A stretch of DNA of 22,191 bases from Bacilli bacterium (GCA_023228385.1 JALOBF010000009.1:1-22191); one strand, 5' to 3'; positions 7,110 through 15,893 are shown, numbered from the stretch's first letter. The notes: generated by a model not told the origin, from the sequence alone. A program made the numbers and translations.

Positions 7110-9995
7110 CTAATCAAGATTGAATTCTTTCCGTTTTCTCATAATTTCAATATCGATTTTTTGGGCATATTCAAATAAAGTATCGCGGGGATTAAGATTG
7201 TTATTAATCGCCGAACGAAAAGCATTATCAAGATAACGTCCGACAATATAATCGCCGGGAACCGTCGGAACGCCGACAGCCTTTTTTCGTTGTTGTTCCA
7301 AAATATAATAATCTTGCACCGACCAGGGTAAATTTTTAAAAGCCGTAAGATTGGCGGTCGGATATCGGGCGGCCGCTCCCAGAATCGCTTCCATTCCCCG
7401 ACTGTAACCGGTTTGGGTCTCAGCCGATAACCACCATTTTAAAAATTCCCAACTGGCGGTTTTTTCTTTAGAATCAGCCAAGATAACCGAACCGGTGACC
7501 GTTGATGTTGTTTGATTATTAATCACTCCGGCTTTTTCATAACCGGGAAGCGGCGCAAATTGCCACTGACCTCTGATTTCCGGAGCAAATACCGATAAGG
7601 TGTTATATAAAGAATAGTTGTAAATACCAATCGGCATTTCGCCGCTGCGGAAGCGGTTGGGAAAGTTGGCATGAACGGCAAAACCGTAATCGGTAAAAAA
7701 ACTTGTGAAATCGATAAAAGCTTCGGTTGATGCCCGTTCCATTAACGATGTTTTTTTACCGTCACTTTGATAAAGTTCCCCCCCGTTTTGAACAATCATC
7801 GCATACATTAAAGTACTTAAGGCCCCCCGAGTATTAGGGATATAATAATCGAGATAAGACCGCTGCAAGGCCGGAACCAAGGCCAATACCTCATTCCATG
7901 TCTTGGGAACCGTAAAACCCATTTCATCCGCAATATCGCTTCTTACAAAGGTTACCAAAAAATCTTCGGTATCAGGAAGAGCATAAACCGCATCCTGAAA
8001 ACAAAAAGGTGTAATTGCGCTATTGCTGAAACGTTCCGCAACTTCAGAGAAATCATCAAATTGAGTCAAGTCAACCAAAGCCTGCCTAATTCCCCAATTA
8101 ACGGGAATATTTTGTCCGACCCCCAAAGCTACATCGGGACCGTTACCCGATAATGTTGCCGGCAATAACGCCGTCGCATTTACCAATTTAAGTTTTACAT
8201 TAATTTGTTTATCACGAGTAAATGACTCATCAATTAACTGCCGTAACAGTTGCGACTGATCGCGGCCGGAAAAAACCCATATCGTAATCGTCGGACCATC
8301 GGCCTTAACGCTGCTTTCAAGTGAGGTATTAACGCCGAAACTGCCGATTAGCATTACTATTTCATGCCAAAGTTTTTGAAAAAAATTAGTTGAAGCGTTT
8401 GGCAGTTTGCTGCCGACCCCTTGCAGATATATGCAATCTACCGATAACGGCTGTTCGGAAATATTCATTACCCATGTCCCCAACGCCGCAACATTATCTT
8501 CTAATTCCTTAAGACTTCTTTGAATATTTTGTTCACTCTTTATAAATCTTCGTAATTGAAGAAGCGTTCGTTCGAAGGTTCCAATTAAATTGCTGCGTTC
8601 ACCGGCAATCCCAATAATTTCATCAACACAAAACTCAAGCTTTTCAATACTGTCATTAATCATTTCATATAAATCTTGAATTCTTTCTTTTAGTAAATAA
8701 TCCTGATATTTATCGGGAGCAACCCCGGTAATCATCACCACTTTTCGATATAATCGGTTTAAATTAACAATTGTCTGTTCGGTGGTTCGAATCACATTAT
8801 CGTAAACGCCAATTGTTGCTTCCAAAGTAATTGTATTACGCCCGGCCTTAAAATAAAATAAGTAATCTTCTTCGCCGTTCCCCAATGTGGCATTTTGCCA
8901 ATCACCGCTATAACGAAAGCGAATATTTCGGCATTCGGAAAACGGAACCGCACCGTTAATATAAAGAATTCTTGTACTGTCCATCCCCCGATTATGGTTT
9001 TGCAGTACCTTAAAGGTAAGGCGATAAAAGCCGGATGTCGGCGCTTCCACTTCCCAAGTAATCCAATCGCCGGCAACCCGCCAACCATATCCGCCGATAG
9101 TATTATAACGGGTTATGAATTTCTCATAAGGATCAACCTTAAAACTGCTCCAGTTCGCGGTTGGGGCCAAGGTCGGGGCTGATTTTTCATAAGCATTTTC
9201 GCCTTGAACTTTATAATAACCGCCTTCAAGCAAAGCACTGTCAATTTCGGAATAACCGGCTGCCTGATAAAGTTGTAGCGTTTCCTTATAACTTAATTCC
9301 GTTGTTTTATTGTAAAGCTTAATTTCCGCGATAACCACCGGTTCTCTAACCGCCGTCAGCGTTAAATTTCTCGAACCGGCTTCAAAATAAAAATAATAAG
9401 ACCGGCCGTCATAATAACCGTTGGTATCGCGAACAGCCTCAATATTCCATCTGTTTTTTTCAATTTGTGAAGGTTTTAAATCATGTTTGCCCGGTTCGCG
9501 GCGGCTTTCTACATTATATTGGTCAACCCAAATCCGCGGCAAAATAAAACTTGATGCTTCTTTAAAAGGAATATTACCGTCAATCTTCAGTCCCCGGGCA
9601 ATCGCCGCACTGCGGCCGGAAATCGGATAATAAAGAATCTCAATATTATATAAGCCGCTAACCGGCACTTCCACTTCCCAACTCACTTCGCCCGTCTCGG
9701 GAATATAAAGACCGCTTCTGCCTTCAAACTCCGTAATATAACAATCTTCATCAAACCCATTATTTTGATAGCGATAACCCATATCAGCCGCAATTACAAG
9801 CTCGTTTTCAGGATATACTTTATCTTCTATTCCGGCTAAGTAATTATAATAATCGGTATATGAGCGGTCGCCGCTTTGATAGACGGAGCCTTGATAAGTT
9901 GCCGATTGAACGGATGCAGAATTTTGGTATGCCCATAAAAAGAGCAATAAACCGATACCGGTGATGAGAATAATGATTAATATCTTTTTTTTCAT
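7110..9995 (-). CDS. Membrane-anchored sugar-ABC solute-binding protein with two carbohydrate-binding-like domains
   Basis: A 961-residue protein, more than twice the usual 400-550 residues of a solute-binding protein. Residues 4-23 form a hydrophobic helix (ILIIILITGIGLLLFLWAY) with no lipobox cysteine, so it is probably held by an uncleaved anchor rather than lipid. Residues about 75-230 and 285-420 look like two galactose-binding/CBM6-35-like beta-sandwiches with parallel phrases (SWEVEVPVSGLYNIEILYYP and TWEVEAPTSGFYRLTFKVL; YYFYFEAGSRNLTL and DYLFYFKAGRNTITL). A helical, partly coiled-coil region follows at about 420-555. Residues about 568-961 form a family 1 solute-binding domain (PTITIWVFSGRDQSQLLRQL at its start, GPDVALG, then KTASWEFLKWWLSAETQTGY). 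It directly precedes the two permeases. It probably catches a glycan with the CBM-like parts and passes a fragment to the importer. Confidence 0.88.
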   Translation of the reverse strand: MKKKILIIILITGIGLLLFLWAYQNSASVQSATYQGSVYQSGDRSYTDYYNYLAGIEDKVYPENELVIAADMGYRYQNNGFDEDCYITEFEGRSGLYIPETGEVSWEVEVPVSGLYNIEILYYPISGRSAAIARGLKIDGNIPFKEASSFILPRIWVDQYNVESRREPGKHDLKPSQIEKNRWNIEAVRDTNGYYDGRSYYFYFEAGSRNLTLTAVREPVVIAEIKLYNKTTELSYKETLQLYQAAGYSEIDSALLEGGYYKVQGENAYEKSAPTLAPTANWSSFKVDPYEKFITRYNTIGGYGWRVAGDWITWEVEAPTSGFYRLTFKVLQNHNRGMDSTRILYINGAVPFSECRNIRFRYSGDWQNATLGNGEEDYLFYFKAGRNTITLEATIGVYDNVIRTTEQTIVNLNRLYRKVVMITGVAPDKYQDYLLKERIQDLYEMINDSIEKLEFCVDEIIGIAGERSNLIGTFERTLLQLRRFIKSEQNIQRSLKELEDNVAALGTWVMNISEQPLSVDCIYLQGVGSKLPNASTNFFQKLWHEIVMLIGSFGVNTSLESSVKADGPTITIWVFSGRDQSQLLRQLIDESFTRDKQINVKLKLVNATALLPATLSGNGPDVALGVGQNIPVNWGIRQALVDLTQFDDFSEVAERFSNSAITPFCFQDAVYALPDTEDFLVTFVRSDIADEMGFTVPKTWNEVLALVPALQRSYLDYYIPNTRGALSTLMYAMIVQNGGELYQSDGKKTSLMERASTEAFIDFTSFFTDYGFAVHANFPNRFRSGEMPIGIYNYSLYNTLSVFAPEIRGQWQFAPLPGYEKAGVINNQTTSTVTGSVILADSKEKTASWEFLKWWLSAETQTGYSRGMEAILGAAARYPTANLTAFKNLPWSVQDYYILEQQRKKAVGVPTVPGDYIVGRYLDNAFRSAINNNLNPRDTLFEYAQKIDIEIMRKRKEFNLD

Positions 9996-10012
9996 TACCT
10001 TCTCCTTACAAA

Positions 10013-10702
10013 TTAAGAGTTTTCACCTTGTCTTCGAATATATATAAATGCATCCAGCGATTTAACGCCAGCAGCAACCAAACTAAGATATATTTTTTCC
10101 AACAAAAGATTTGATATAAAAATAAAAAGAGCAATAAAAATAAAAATAATTATAATATTTAAAATATTAATGTATAAAATCACTACCATTCCGACCAACA
10201 TTAATAAGATTAACAGAGCCTGGCGGGGAATGGCCCGCAATAAAATAAAAGAATATTTTATAATTTTCCGATTATTTAGATTGGGAAAATAAACACAAAT
10301 AAAACAAGCATTGGTAAAAACTAATATAAAAACTAAATCAATAAACAAAGCAAGATAATAAAATACCTCATTAATAACGCCTTGATTTTGCACATAACCC
10401 AGATAGAAAAAATATGTATTAAAAACTAAAACTAAACCGATTATCAAATAAAAAATTGATAATTTAAGTACCCTCCGATAGTTTTTTACAAAAGCATTAA
10501 TGTAAGTGGTCAAAACCGGAAACTCATTATCGCCCTTTAGCGAGCGTATAATAATAATTAACGCCACCAACGCCGGCATCAAGGAAAAGACCACAAGTCC
10601 CAGTATACTAAATAAAACGGTTATAAAATTTAAAATAACTAAACGATAAAAAAATTCAAAAAAAGTAAAAAAACGACTGTTGTATAACTTCTCAAATTTC
10701 AT
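10013..10702 (-). CDS. DUF624 (YesL-like) membrane protein
   Basis: A 229-residue multi-pass membrane protein with about five helices. Its N-terminal part follows the DUF624/YesL pattern: an aromatic start (SRFFTFFEFFYRLVILNFIT), a helix ending in SLMPALVALIIII, then a cytosolic stretch with FPVLTTYINAFVKNYRRVLK. YesL-like proteins are often encoded beside sugar-ABC solute-binding and permease genes in Bacillota, as here; their exact role is not settled. The gene lies 17 nt before the solute-binding protein gene. Its ATG at 10702 has only a weak GGTG element 4 nt upstream, and a strong hairpin lies just before it, so its translation may depend on RNA structure. Confidence 0.8.
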   Translation of the reverse strand: MKFEKLYNSRFFTFFEFFYRLVILNFITVLFSILGLVVFSLMPALVALIIIIRSLKGDNEFPVLTTYINAFVKNYRRVLKLSIFYLIIGLVLVFNTYFFYLGYVQNQGVINEVFYYLALFIDLVFILVFTNACFICVYFPNLNNRKIIKYSFILLRAIPRQALLILLMLVGMVVILYINILNIIIIFIFIALFIFISNLLLEKIYLSLVAAGVKSLDAFIYIRRQGENS

Positions 10703-10717
10703 ATTTCACCATATGGA

Positions 10718-10747
10718 GATAAGTCGAGGGTATTTCCTCGACTTATC
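10718..10747 (-). other. Perfect 12-bp intercistronic RNA hairpin
   Basis: GATAAGTCGAGG (10718-10729) and CCTCGACTTATC (10736-10747) are exact reverse complements around a 6-base loop. The hairpin fills most of the gap between the lipoprotein gene and the DUF624 gene. No T-run follows it in the direction of transcription, so it does not have the form of an intrinsic terminator. It more likely protects the 3' end of the lipoprotein mRNA, marks a processing site, or controls entry to the DUF624 start 15 nt away. Confidence 0.7.
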
Positions 10748-10761
10748 CGCTGATTTTTATA

Positions 10762-13700
10762 CTACTCTAATTCAATTAACTTAATATTAATCGTTGACGG
10801 GTTAAGCGCTTCGGCAATGTTAATGCCGCGATGATCGGTAGTTACCGTATTTAAATTAAAGATTAATTCATTGCCGAAAACATTACGATAAGTTCCGGCA
10901 CCAAGTCCGGTACCATATTGTGATGCCATAATCAGCATATCGCCTTCCGCAAGATAAGACTTAAAGTAAGAAGCTTTTAAGTTAAGAGCCCAGTCCCAAC
11001 CACCTTGATTGGTAGACCAACCGTCGGTGGGATTCCATTCGTGAGCCCAACGGTCAACGATATATTTCACTTTGAATTCAGAGTCAACTACGGCAATATA
11101 TCCGCCATTAAAGATTACTACATTATCGTCAAGTTCGCTGATACCCTTAGCACCTTTTACAAGCACAATTCCGGGGATCCATTGAGCACCGACGTCATTG
11201 CCGCCCGTCGGATCGGCATACTGTAACCATTCAGCCAGTTCTAATTCTTTTACATTAAACATTGAATTGCCGATGGCAAGAACTTTAACCTGTTCTCTGA
11301 ATGAGAATTTCACCGTTTTTGGATTAAGCGCTTCTTCAAGATTAACGCCGCGATGATCGGTCGTAACCGTACCGAGGTTTTTAATTAAAGCATTTCCAAA
11401 GTGGTTACGATAACTGCCGACAACCAATCCTTTGTTCCATTGCGAAGCCATTACAAGAATATCGCCTTCCACCAAATACGGTTTAAAATAAGAAGCAAAA
11501 AGATTGGCACCGTAATCCCAACCGCCGGCATTGGTGGTCCAACCGTCGGTTGAATTCCATTCATGACCCCAACGGTCAACAATATATTTAACTTTAAGTT
11601 CGGCATCAAGCAAAGCGGCATAACCGCCGTTTATAAGTTTTACATTATCATCAAGTTCGCTGATGCCGTATGCCCCACTAACAACAATGATTCCGGCAAC
11701 ATTGGCGGCACCGACATCATTGCCTCCCAACGGGTCGGCATAGTTAAGCCAATCATCAAGGGTGAAATCCACCATCGGTAATTGATTGCCGCCGATAGCG
11801 ATTGTTTTTGTGGAAATTACTATTTTGATTTCAATATTAACCGTCGCCGGATTAATGGCATTCGTAAGTTCAACCATCCGGTGGTCTTTTCCCGGTTCCG
11901 GAGTAACCGTTCCTAAATCATAAATCAAAGCATTGCCGAAGTAATTGCGGTAATTGCCTTCTTCTAAGCCTTCACTCCATTGCGAAGCCATTACAAGAAT
12001 ATCGCCTTCCGCCAAATACGGTTTAAAATAAGAAGCAAAAAGATTGGTACCGTAATCCCAACCGCCGGCATTGGTGGTCCAACCGTCGGTTGGATTCCAT
12101 TCATGACCCCAACGGTCAACAATATATTTAACTTTAAGCTCGGAATCAAGCACAGCGGCATAACCGCCGTTTATGAGTTTTACATTATCGGCAAGCGCAG
12201 CAATTTCATCAGCTTCGTTGATAACAATGATGCCGGCCACACTGGCACCGCCGACATCGTTACCGAGTTCGGGGTCAGCATGACGTAACCAGGCATTAAC
12301 GGTAAACTCAACAACCGGCAGCGTATAATTGCCTAAGACTATTTCCTTGGGAATAACTTCGACATCAAGTATATGCTCAGTCGGAACCGAATCAAATAAA
12401 AGTTCGCTGCCGGCGGCAATCACTTTTACCGTTGTTCCGGCCGTCAAATCATCATCGGGAATCGCAACCTGATTGGATATAACCGCAAAATATTCCCCGT
12501 TATTAATGGAAACTAAATATTCTGATGCTCCGTCGATTTCATCCCAAGTTAGGATATTATCATTTAAAACAAAACTTTCCGGATTGGGTGAGTTAAGACG
12601 ATTCAGTTCAAACATTACCGCGCCGCTTAGGACGGATGTTGAATTGGTTTTAGGATTGGCGGTAATGGCTCTCACCTGAAGCTTGTAGGTTGCGGCCGGT
12701 AAGGAAATTGCGGATAGATTGAAATTATATAGGGTTTCCGTTTCATTTAATGTTCCGATTCCCTTTTGGGCGAGAATGCCGTCAATATAAAGATCATAAC
12801 TGGCCGCCCCGCTTATCGGCGTCCAACTAATCGTATTAGCCTCAAGTTTTACTTTCGGCCGCGCTAACTTTACCGCTTTATCAGTAATCGTTGCAACAAA
12901 ATCAACCTTGAATTTCAAATTATTAAAATAGTCGCTGTTGTAATTTTCAAAATTAAAGCCGTTAGTTGCCGGGTCGGGACTGCCGGCCGGCGGTTCTTCT
13001 GCGGTCGCATCGACAATAATACCGCTTCCCGGATAAGATGCATTCCAAAGTAATCTGACACTAAAATTACGGACGGCCGTATTGGCGGTTCCCGGAAAAA
13101 TAAGGAATGAGCCGCCTTCCGGAACGATCTCCAAAATATCAACAAGCGGACCATGCGCTACGGTATTAGCGGCATTGGGGATAACTATATCAAAACTTAA
13201 GTTCGGTTCTCCGGCTGCCGCTTTGGCGGCCTCACTTGTGGCAACAACGGCGGCATTACCGTAAATAACCGTTCCGTCAGCTTTGATTTCGGCCGCGGCG
13301 GCTGTTGTCATAACGCGAGCCAAAACAAAATTACCTTCGGCATCAAGCACAACGATTGAACCATCACGGAACCATGGCACCCCTTTATTCGGGCTCGAAG
13401 TTGTAAACGATTCAACCACTTCCGTAGCTTGTGATAATACGGCATACATTTCTTTTGTAAAGTAATAGACTTTGCCGGTATCTAAACGGAAACCGGCACC
13501 GCCGCCGGCCGGGTAGAAAATTAACGCTTCTTTGCTGTTCTCAACAACCTTAATCGTAACGTCATTACCGCTGATATTAATTAGGGGTGCTTCATCATTA
13601 ACCAATAAGGTTGATACTTCTTGCACTTCCTTAATAACAAGCGATACATTAACGGCGCCATTTTCAACTTCGGCAGTAATATCGCCAGTTTGATAATCAT

Positions 13701-15801
13701 AATCAACAAAAGCTCTTAACGCTTTTATTAGGACGATACCGTCTTTTCCCTCCGGATAAATAATCACATATCCGCCCTCGGAAATAATCGTATCGATTCC
13801 ATCCAAAATACCATCTTCAATCCAGGCAAGATTGTCAAGCAGAACTATACCGGATGGAGTTATTTCAAAAGCAACATTATTAAGAACTCTTACAACTTTA
13901 ATCCGATAAAATTCATCTAAAACAACAACTACGCCTTTATCGAAAACAGGTAATTTTGATAATGATTTATATGTGGAATAATCGTAAAGAATACCTTTTT
14001 CGGTAGCATTCATTGCTCCGAATTCATCCAAATCGGGATTCATTTCTAAACGCTGCTGGATACCCATAACAACGGTATAGACGGAATCGGAATCATCGTA
14101 AAGTTCAATATAATCAGGTGATTCGGCTTTGATTTGAATTAAGCGATATACTTTATCGGTAAATCCATTGGCGGTTACCGTATATTCAATAACATAATAA
14201 TATTGATCATTAGCCGTGCCTAAAATATTTTCTAAACTTATTTCATTTTCTTCCAACTTCCAGGTGTTATCGTAATATTCAGCCCAATGCGAATCGGTAA
14301 GCGGTAAAGAGGTAAGAAAACCATATTCCTGCTCGGTCGTAACATAAGGATATACTTTAAAAGTAATTTGACCGGTAATATCATTTCCTTTACCGTCATT
14401 AGCGGTAACACCGAGAAGCGGGTCATAGGGATTTTGCATATTATATTCATTAAGGTAAACGGTTTGAATATAACCGGTTCTCCAAACTCCGGTATCGGTT
14501 ACCGTACGCATTCCGGGAAGAGTGATAATCGGAAATGGTTTGGCCGCATCAAAAGATTTGCGAATTGATTGATTGCTTAAGGCAGGATCAATAACCTTAA
14601 GTTCACGGCCCAGAGCATAATCCATAACATCATCGCCATCCTCATCGCTGTTCATAATATAATTAGCGCCCATTGCCCTTGGCATTGTGGAAGAGTTAGC
14701 AATTGCTACAACTTCCTCGTTATCGTCAAGACCGATGGTTGTCCAGTTCATAAAGATAAATACATGACCGCCTTCGGGAATCCAACGATTAATATTGGCC
14801 ATCATCATTCCCATTTCACCGGAACTATAACGGGCATTAGTAAAAGCCACTAATTTTCCGTCAATCTCTTCATTCCAATTACGATTGGTTCCGGTTGACC
14901 AATCAACGGCATGCTGCGATACCAATTTACTATCCTGATCAAGGAAAGCCTCTCCGCTGTTCCAATGGCGAACATATACGATTTTATTTTCACTATCGGT
15001 TACCGCAATAACACTCCAACCGATACCGGAACCGATCCTTTCCGGGGCATAATTTATCAGCCACTCGACATATTCTTTAGACAAAACATTTACATAATGA
15101 CCGTCATAAGCGGTATTATAACCGGTAGCGGTATGACCGCCCAATACCTGAGGATTGTAAAGAGCTTCATGACGAATAACCTCACCGGCAAAGGAAACCA
15201 TTTCGGCTCGGGTAAAACTTTCACTTACGACAATAGTGCGATTAAAAGGCGCACTTTCATTTCCGGCATTATCATATACCACAATTTTTACAACATATGA
15301 ACCGGGAAGGCCTTTGTTGTAAGTCCCGAAATCCGTCACTTTGAATTTTACATTAATGCCATCGACATCATCGACTCCTTCTAAACCCTGAGTCAGATCA
15401 ACTTCTTCTCCGGCAATATGATTAATCGGCGTTACCGGACTGGTAAGAGCCGGCGGCGTTGTATCGGCATCGGTAACAATTACCGTCAGCTTGGCCTCAG
15501 CATAATTGCCGGCTTTATCGGTTGCTCTGATGATAATCTGATACGTCCCTTTCTTTGCTTTATCATAGCCACCAAAATCAACAATTTCGATTTTAATGTC
15601 CGCTACAGCAGTAATATTATCGCTATATGATATGAAATCCATTATATATTCGGATAATTCAATATCGGCCCCTGCTGCATGAGAAATCTCCGGTGTTTCA
15701 ACTATCAATTCCGGCGACTGTTTGTCCTTATCACAGCCGCTTATAATAAAAGAAACAACCACGAAACAGATTAAAACTATAACTCTTTTAAATGTAGTCA
15801 T
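10762..15801 (-). CDS. Giant modular surface lipoprotein with Ig-like, FN3-like and repeated unrecognised modules
   Basis: A 1679-residue lipoprotein. Residues 1-23 form a signal peptide with lipobox IISGC, lipidated Cys23. Residues about 24-112 and 113-195 are two Ig-like domains of DUF5011 type (KAKKGTYQIIIRATDKAGNY; GLPGSYVVKIVVYDNAGNES). Residues about 200-930 contain three diverged units with a shared theme (VVLDxE, then VR, then EGGxVxI); the first has WSTGTNRNWNEEIDG. Residues about 975-1150 are two FN3-like domains (TISWTPISGAASYDLYIDG; ILTWDEIDGASEYLVSI). Residues 1152-1679 are three close copies of a 173-181-residue module whose core is KVKYIVDRWGHEWN and GGWDYG. The same module opens the GHL10 protein. 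The ATG at 15801 has AGGAGG 5 nt upstream and its own SigA promoter. It is likely a surface glycan-binding or adhesion scaffold; no catalytic motif is evident. Confidence 0.85.
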   Translation of the reverse strand: MTTFKRVIVLICFVVVSFIISGCDKDKQSPELIVETPEISHAAGADIELSEYIMDFISYSDNITAVADIKIEIVDFGGYDKAKKGTYQIIIRATDKAGNYAEAKLTVIVTDADTTPPALTSPVTPINHIAGEEVDLTQGLEGVDDVDGINVKFKVTDFGTYNKGLPGSYVVKIVVYDNAGNESAPFNRTIVVSESFTRAEMVSFAGEVIRHEALYNPQVLGGHTATGYNTAYDGHYVNVLSKEYVEWLINYAPERIGSGIGWSVIAVTDSENKIVYVRHWNSGEAFLDQDSKLVSQHAVDWSTGTNRNWNEEIDGKLVAFTNARYSSGEMGMMMANINRWIPEGGHVFIFMNWTTIGLDDNEEVVAIANSSTMPRAMGANYIMNSDEDGDDVMDYALGRELKVIDPALSNQSIRKSFDAAKPFPIITLPGMRTVTDTGVWRTGYIQTVYLNEYNMQNPYDPLLGVTANDGKGNDITGQITFKVYPYVTTEQEYGFLTSLPLTDSHWAEYYDNTWKLEENEISLENILGTANDQYYYVIEYTVTANGFTDKVYRLIQIKAESPDYIELYDDSDSVYTVVMGIQQRLEMNPDLDEFGAMNATEKGILYDYSTYKSLSKLPVFDKGVVVVLDEFYRIKVVRVLNNVAFEITPSGIVLLDNLAWIEDGILDGIDTIISEGGYVIIYPEGKDGIVLIKALRAFVDYDYQTGDITAEVENGAVNVSLVIKEVQEVSTLLVNDEAPLINISGNDVTIKVVENSKEALIFYPAGGGAGFRLDTGKVYYFTKEMYAVLSQATEVVESFTTSSPNKGVPWFRDGSIVVLDAEGNFVLARVMTTAAAAEIKADGTVIYGNAAVVATSEAAKAAAGEPNLSFDIVIPNAANTVAHGPLVDILEIVPEGGSFLIFPGTANTAVRNFSVRLLWNASYPGSGIIVDATAEEPPAGSPDPATNGFNFENYNSDYFNNLKFKVDFVATITDKAVKLARPKVKLEANTISWTPISGAASYDLYIDGILAQKGIGTLNETETLYNFNLSAISLPAATYKLQVRAITANPKTNSTSVLSGAVMFELNRLNSPNPESFVLNDNILTWDEIDGASEYLVSINNGEYFAVISNQVAIPDDDLTAGTTVKVIAAGSELLFDSVPTEHILDVEVIPKEIVLGNYTLPVVEFTVNAWLRHADPELGNDVGGASVAGIIVINEADEIAALADNVKLINGGYAAVLDSELKVKYIVDRWGHEWNPTDGWTTNAGGWDYGTNLFASYFKPYLAEGDILVMASQWSEGLEEGNYRNYFGNALIYDLGTVTPEPGKDHRMVELTNAINPATVNIEIKIVISTKTIAIGGNQLPMVDFTLDDWLNYADPLGGNDVGAANVAGIIVVSGAYGISELDDNVKLINGGYAALLDAELKVKYIVDRWGHEWNSTDGWTTNAGGWDYGANLFASYFKPYLVEGDILVMASQWNKGLVVGSYRNHFGNALIKNLGTVTTDHRGVNLEEALNPKTVKFSFREQVKVLAIGNSMFNVKELELAEWLQYADPTGGNDVGAQWIPGIVLVKGAKGISELDDNVVIFNGGYIAVVDSEFKVKYIVDRWAHEWNPTDGWSTNQGGWDWALNLKASYFKSYLAEGDMLIMASQYGTGLGAGTYRNVFGNELIFNLNTVTTDHRGINIAEALNPSTINIKLIELE
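10765..11286 (-). repeat. Lipoprotein C-terminal module, copy 3
   Basis: Residues 1506-1679, ending the protein. More diverged than copies 1 and 2 but with the same anchors (ADPTGGNDVGA, KVKYIVDRWAHEWN, GGWDWALN, EGDMLIMASQY, YRNVFGNELI, DHRGINIAEALNPSTI). The spacing of anchors to copy 2 is 522 bases. Confidence 0.9.
11287..11805 (-). repeat. Lipoprotein C-terminal module, copy 2
   Basis: Residues 1333-1505 of the lipoprotein. Bases 11436-11649 match copy 1 bases 11976-12189 with 7 mismatches in 214 positions at a constant offset of 540 bases, pointing to recent duplication or gene conversion of the module core. Confidence 0.9.
11806..12348 (-). repeat. Lipoprotein C-terminal module, copy 1
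   Basis: Residues 1152-1332 of the lipoprotein. It begins EIVLGNYTLPVVEFTVNAWL, nearly the same as the start of the GHL10 module, and contains ADPELGNDVGGA, KVKYIVDRWGHEWN, GGWDYGTN, EGDILVMASQW and YRNYFGNALI. Of the three copies it is closest to the GHL10 copy in its first 40 residues. Confidence 0.9.
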
Positions 15802-15830
15802 TAGCTCCTCCTATCTCTAATGCTGACTTT

Positions 15831-15859
15831 ATTATACAATACTTAACTTGTCTAGTCAA
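15831..15859 (-). promoter_or_regulatory. SigA-type promoter of the lipoprotein/ABC operon
   Basis: On the minus strand TTGACT (15859-15854) is followed by a 17-base spacer and TATAAT (15836-15831). This is a near-perfect vegetative promoter. Transcription would start near 15824, giving a leader of about 23 nt before the lipoprotein ATG at 15801, which has AGGAGG at 15812-15807. It lies in the longest gap of the window and probably drives all genes leftward from 15801. Confidence 0.85.
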
Positions 15860-15861
15860 GT
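15846..15861. promoter_or_regulatory. Candidate operator: 16-bp imperfect palindrome over the -35 box
   Basis: ACTTGTCTAGTCAAGT is a palindrome except for one mismatched pair in the centre. It covers the whole -35 hexamer and part of the spacer, so a bound repressor would block RNA polymerase. The core GTCTAGTC differs by one base from the GTnTAnAC core typical of GntR/HutC-subfamily operators (such as those of NagR-like regulators). No regulator gene lies in the window, so the protein is unknown. Confidence 0.5.
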
Positions 15862-15893
15862 GTTTTTTGCAAAGGTTTTCACTTTTTTAATAA

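Noticed and set aside
10696..10713. A mini-ORF (ATGGTGAAATATGAAATTTGA) overlapping the DUF624 start, as an upstream regulator peptide
   Set aside because: Only six codons, no own ribosome binding site, and such short frames arise by chance in AT-rich DNA.
10703..10750. The hairpin before the DUF624 gene as an intrinsic terminator
   Set aside because: No T-run follows the stem in the direction of transcription, and the gap to the next gene is too short for a new promoter that I can see.
10765..12348. The tandem repeats as a CRISPR array or a mobile element
   Set aside because: The repeats are 520-540 bases long, in frame, and encode protein modules; there are no short spacers, terminal inverted repeats or transposase.
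14911..15300. A 129-codon open frame on the plus strand inside the lipoprotein gene
   Set aside because: It is antisense to a well-supported gene, has no family features, and low-complexity Ile/Thr-rich content typical of a shadow frame. The other plus-strand frames in the window are rejected for the same reason.
15868..15881. A cre-like (CcpA) site, TGAAAACCTTTGCA on the minus strand, just upstream of the promoter
   Set aside because: It lacks the central CG that is nearly invariant in cre sites and has a second mismatch; too weak to annotate.
15862..15893. A terminator for the GHL10 gene
   Set aside because: The only pairing (AAGTG with CACTT) is 5 bp with a large A-rich loop and no T-run after it, so read-through into the lipoprotein gene remains possible.
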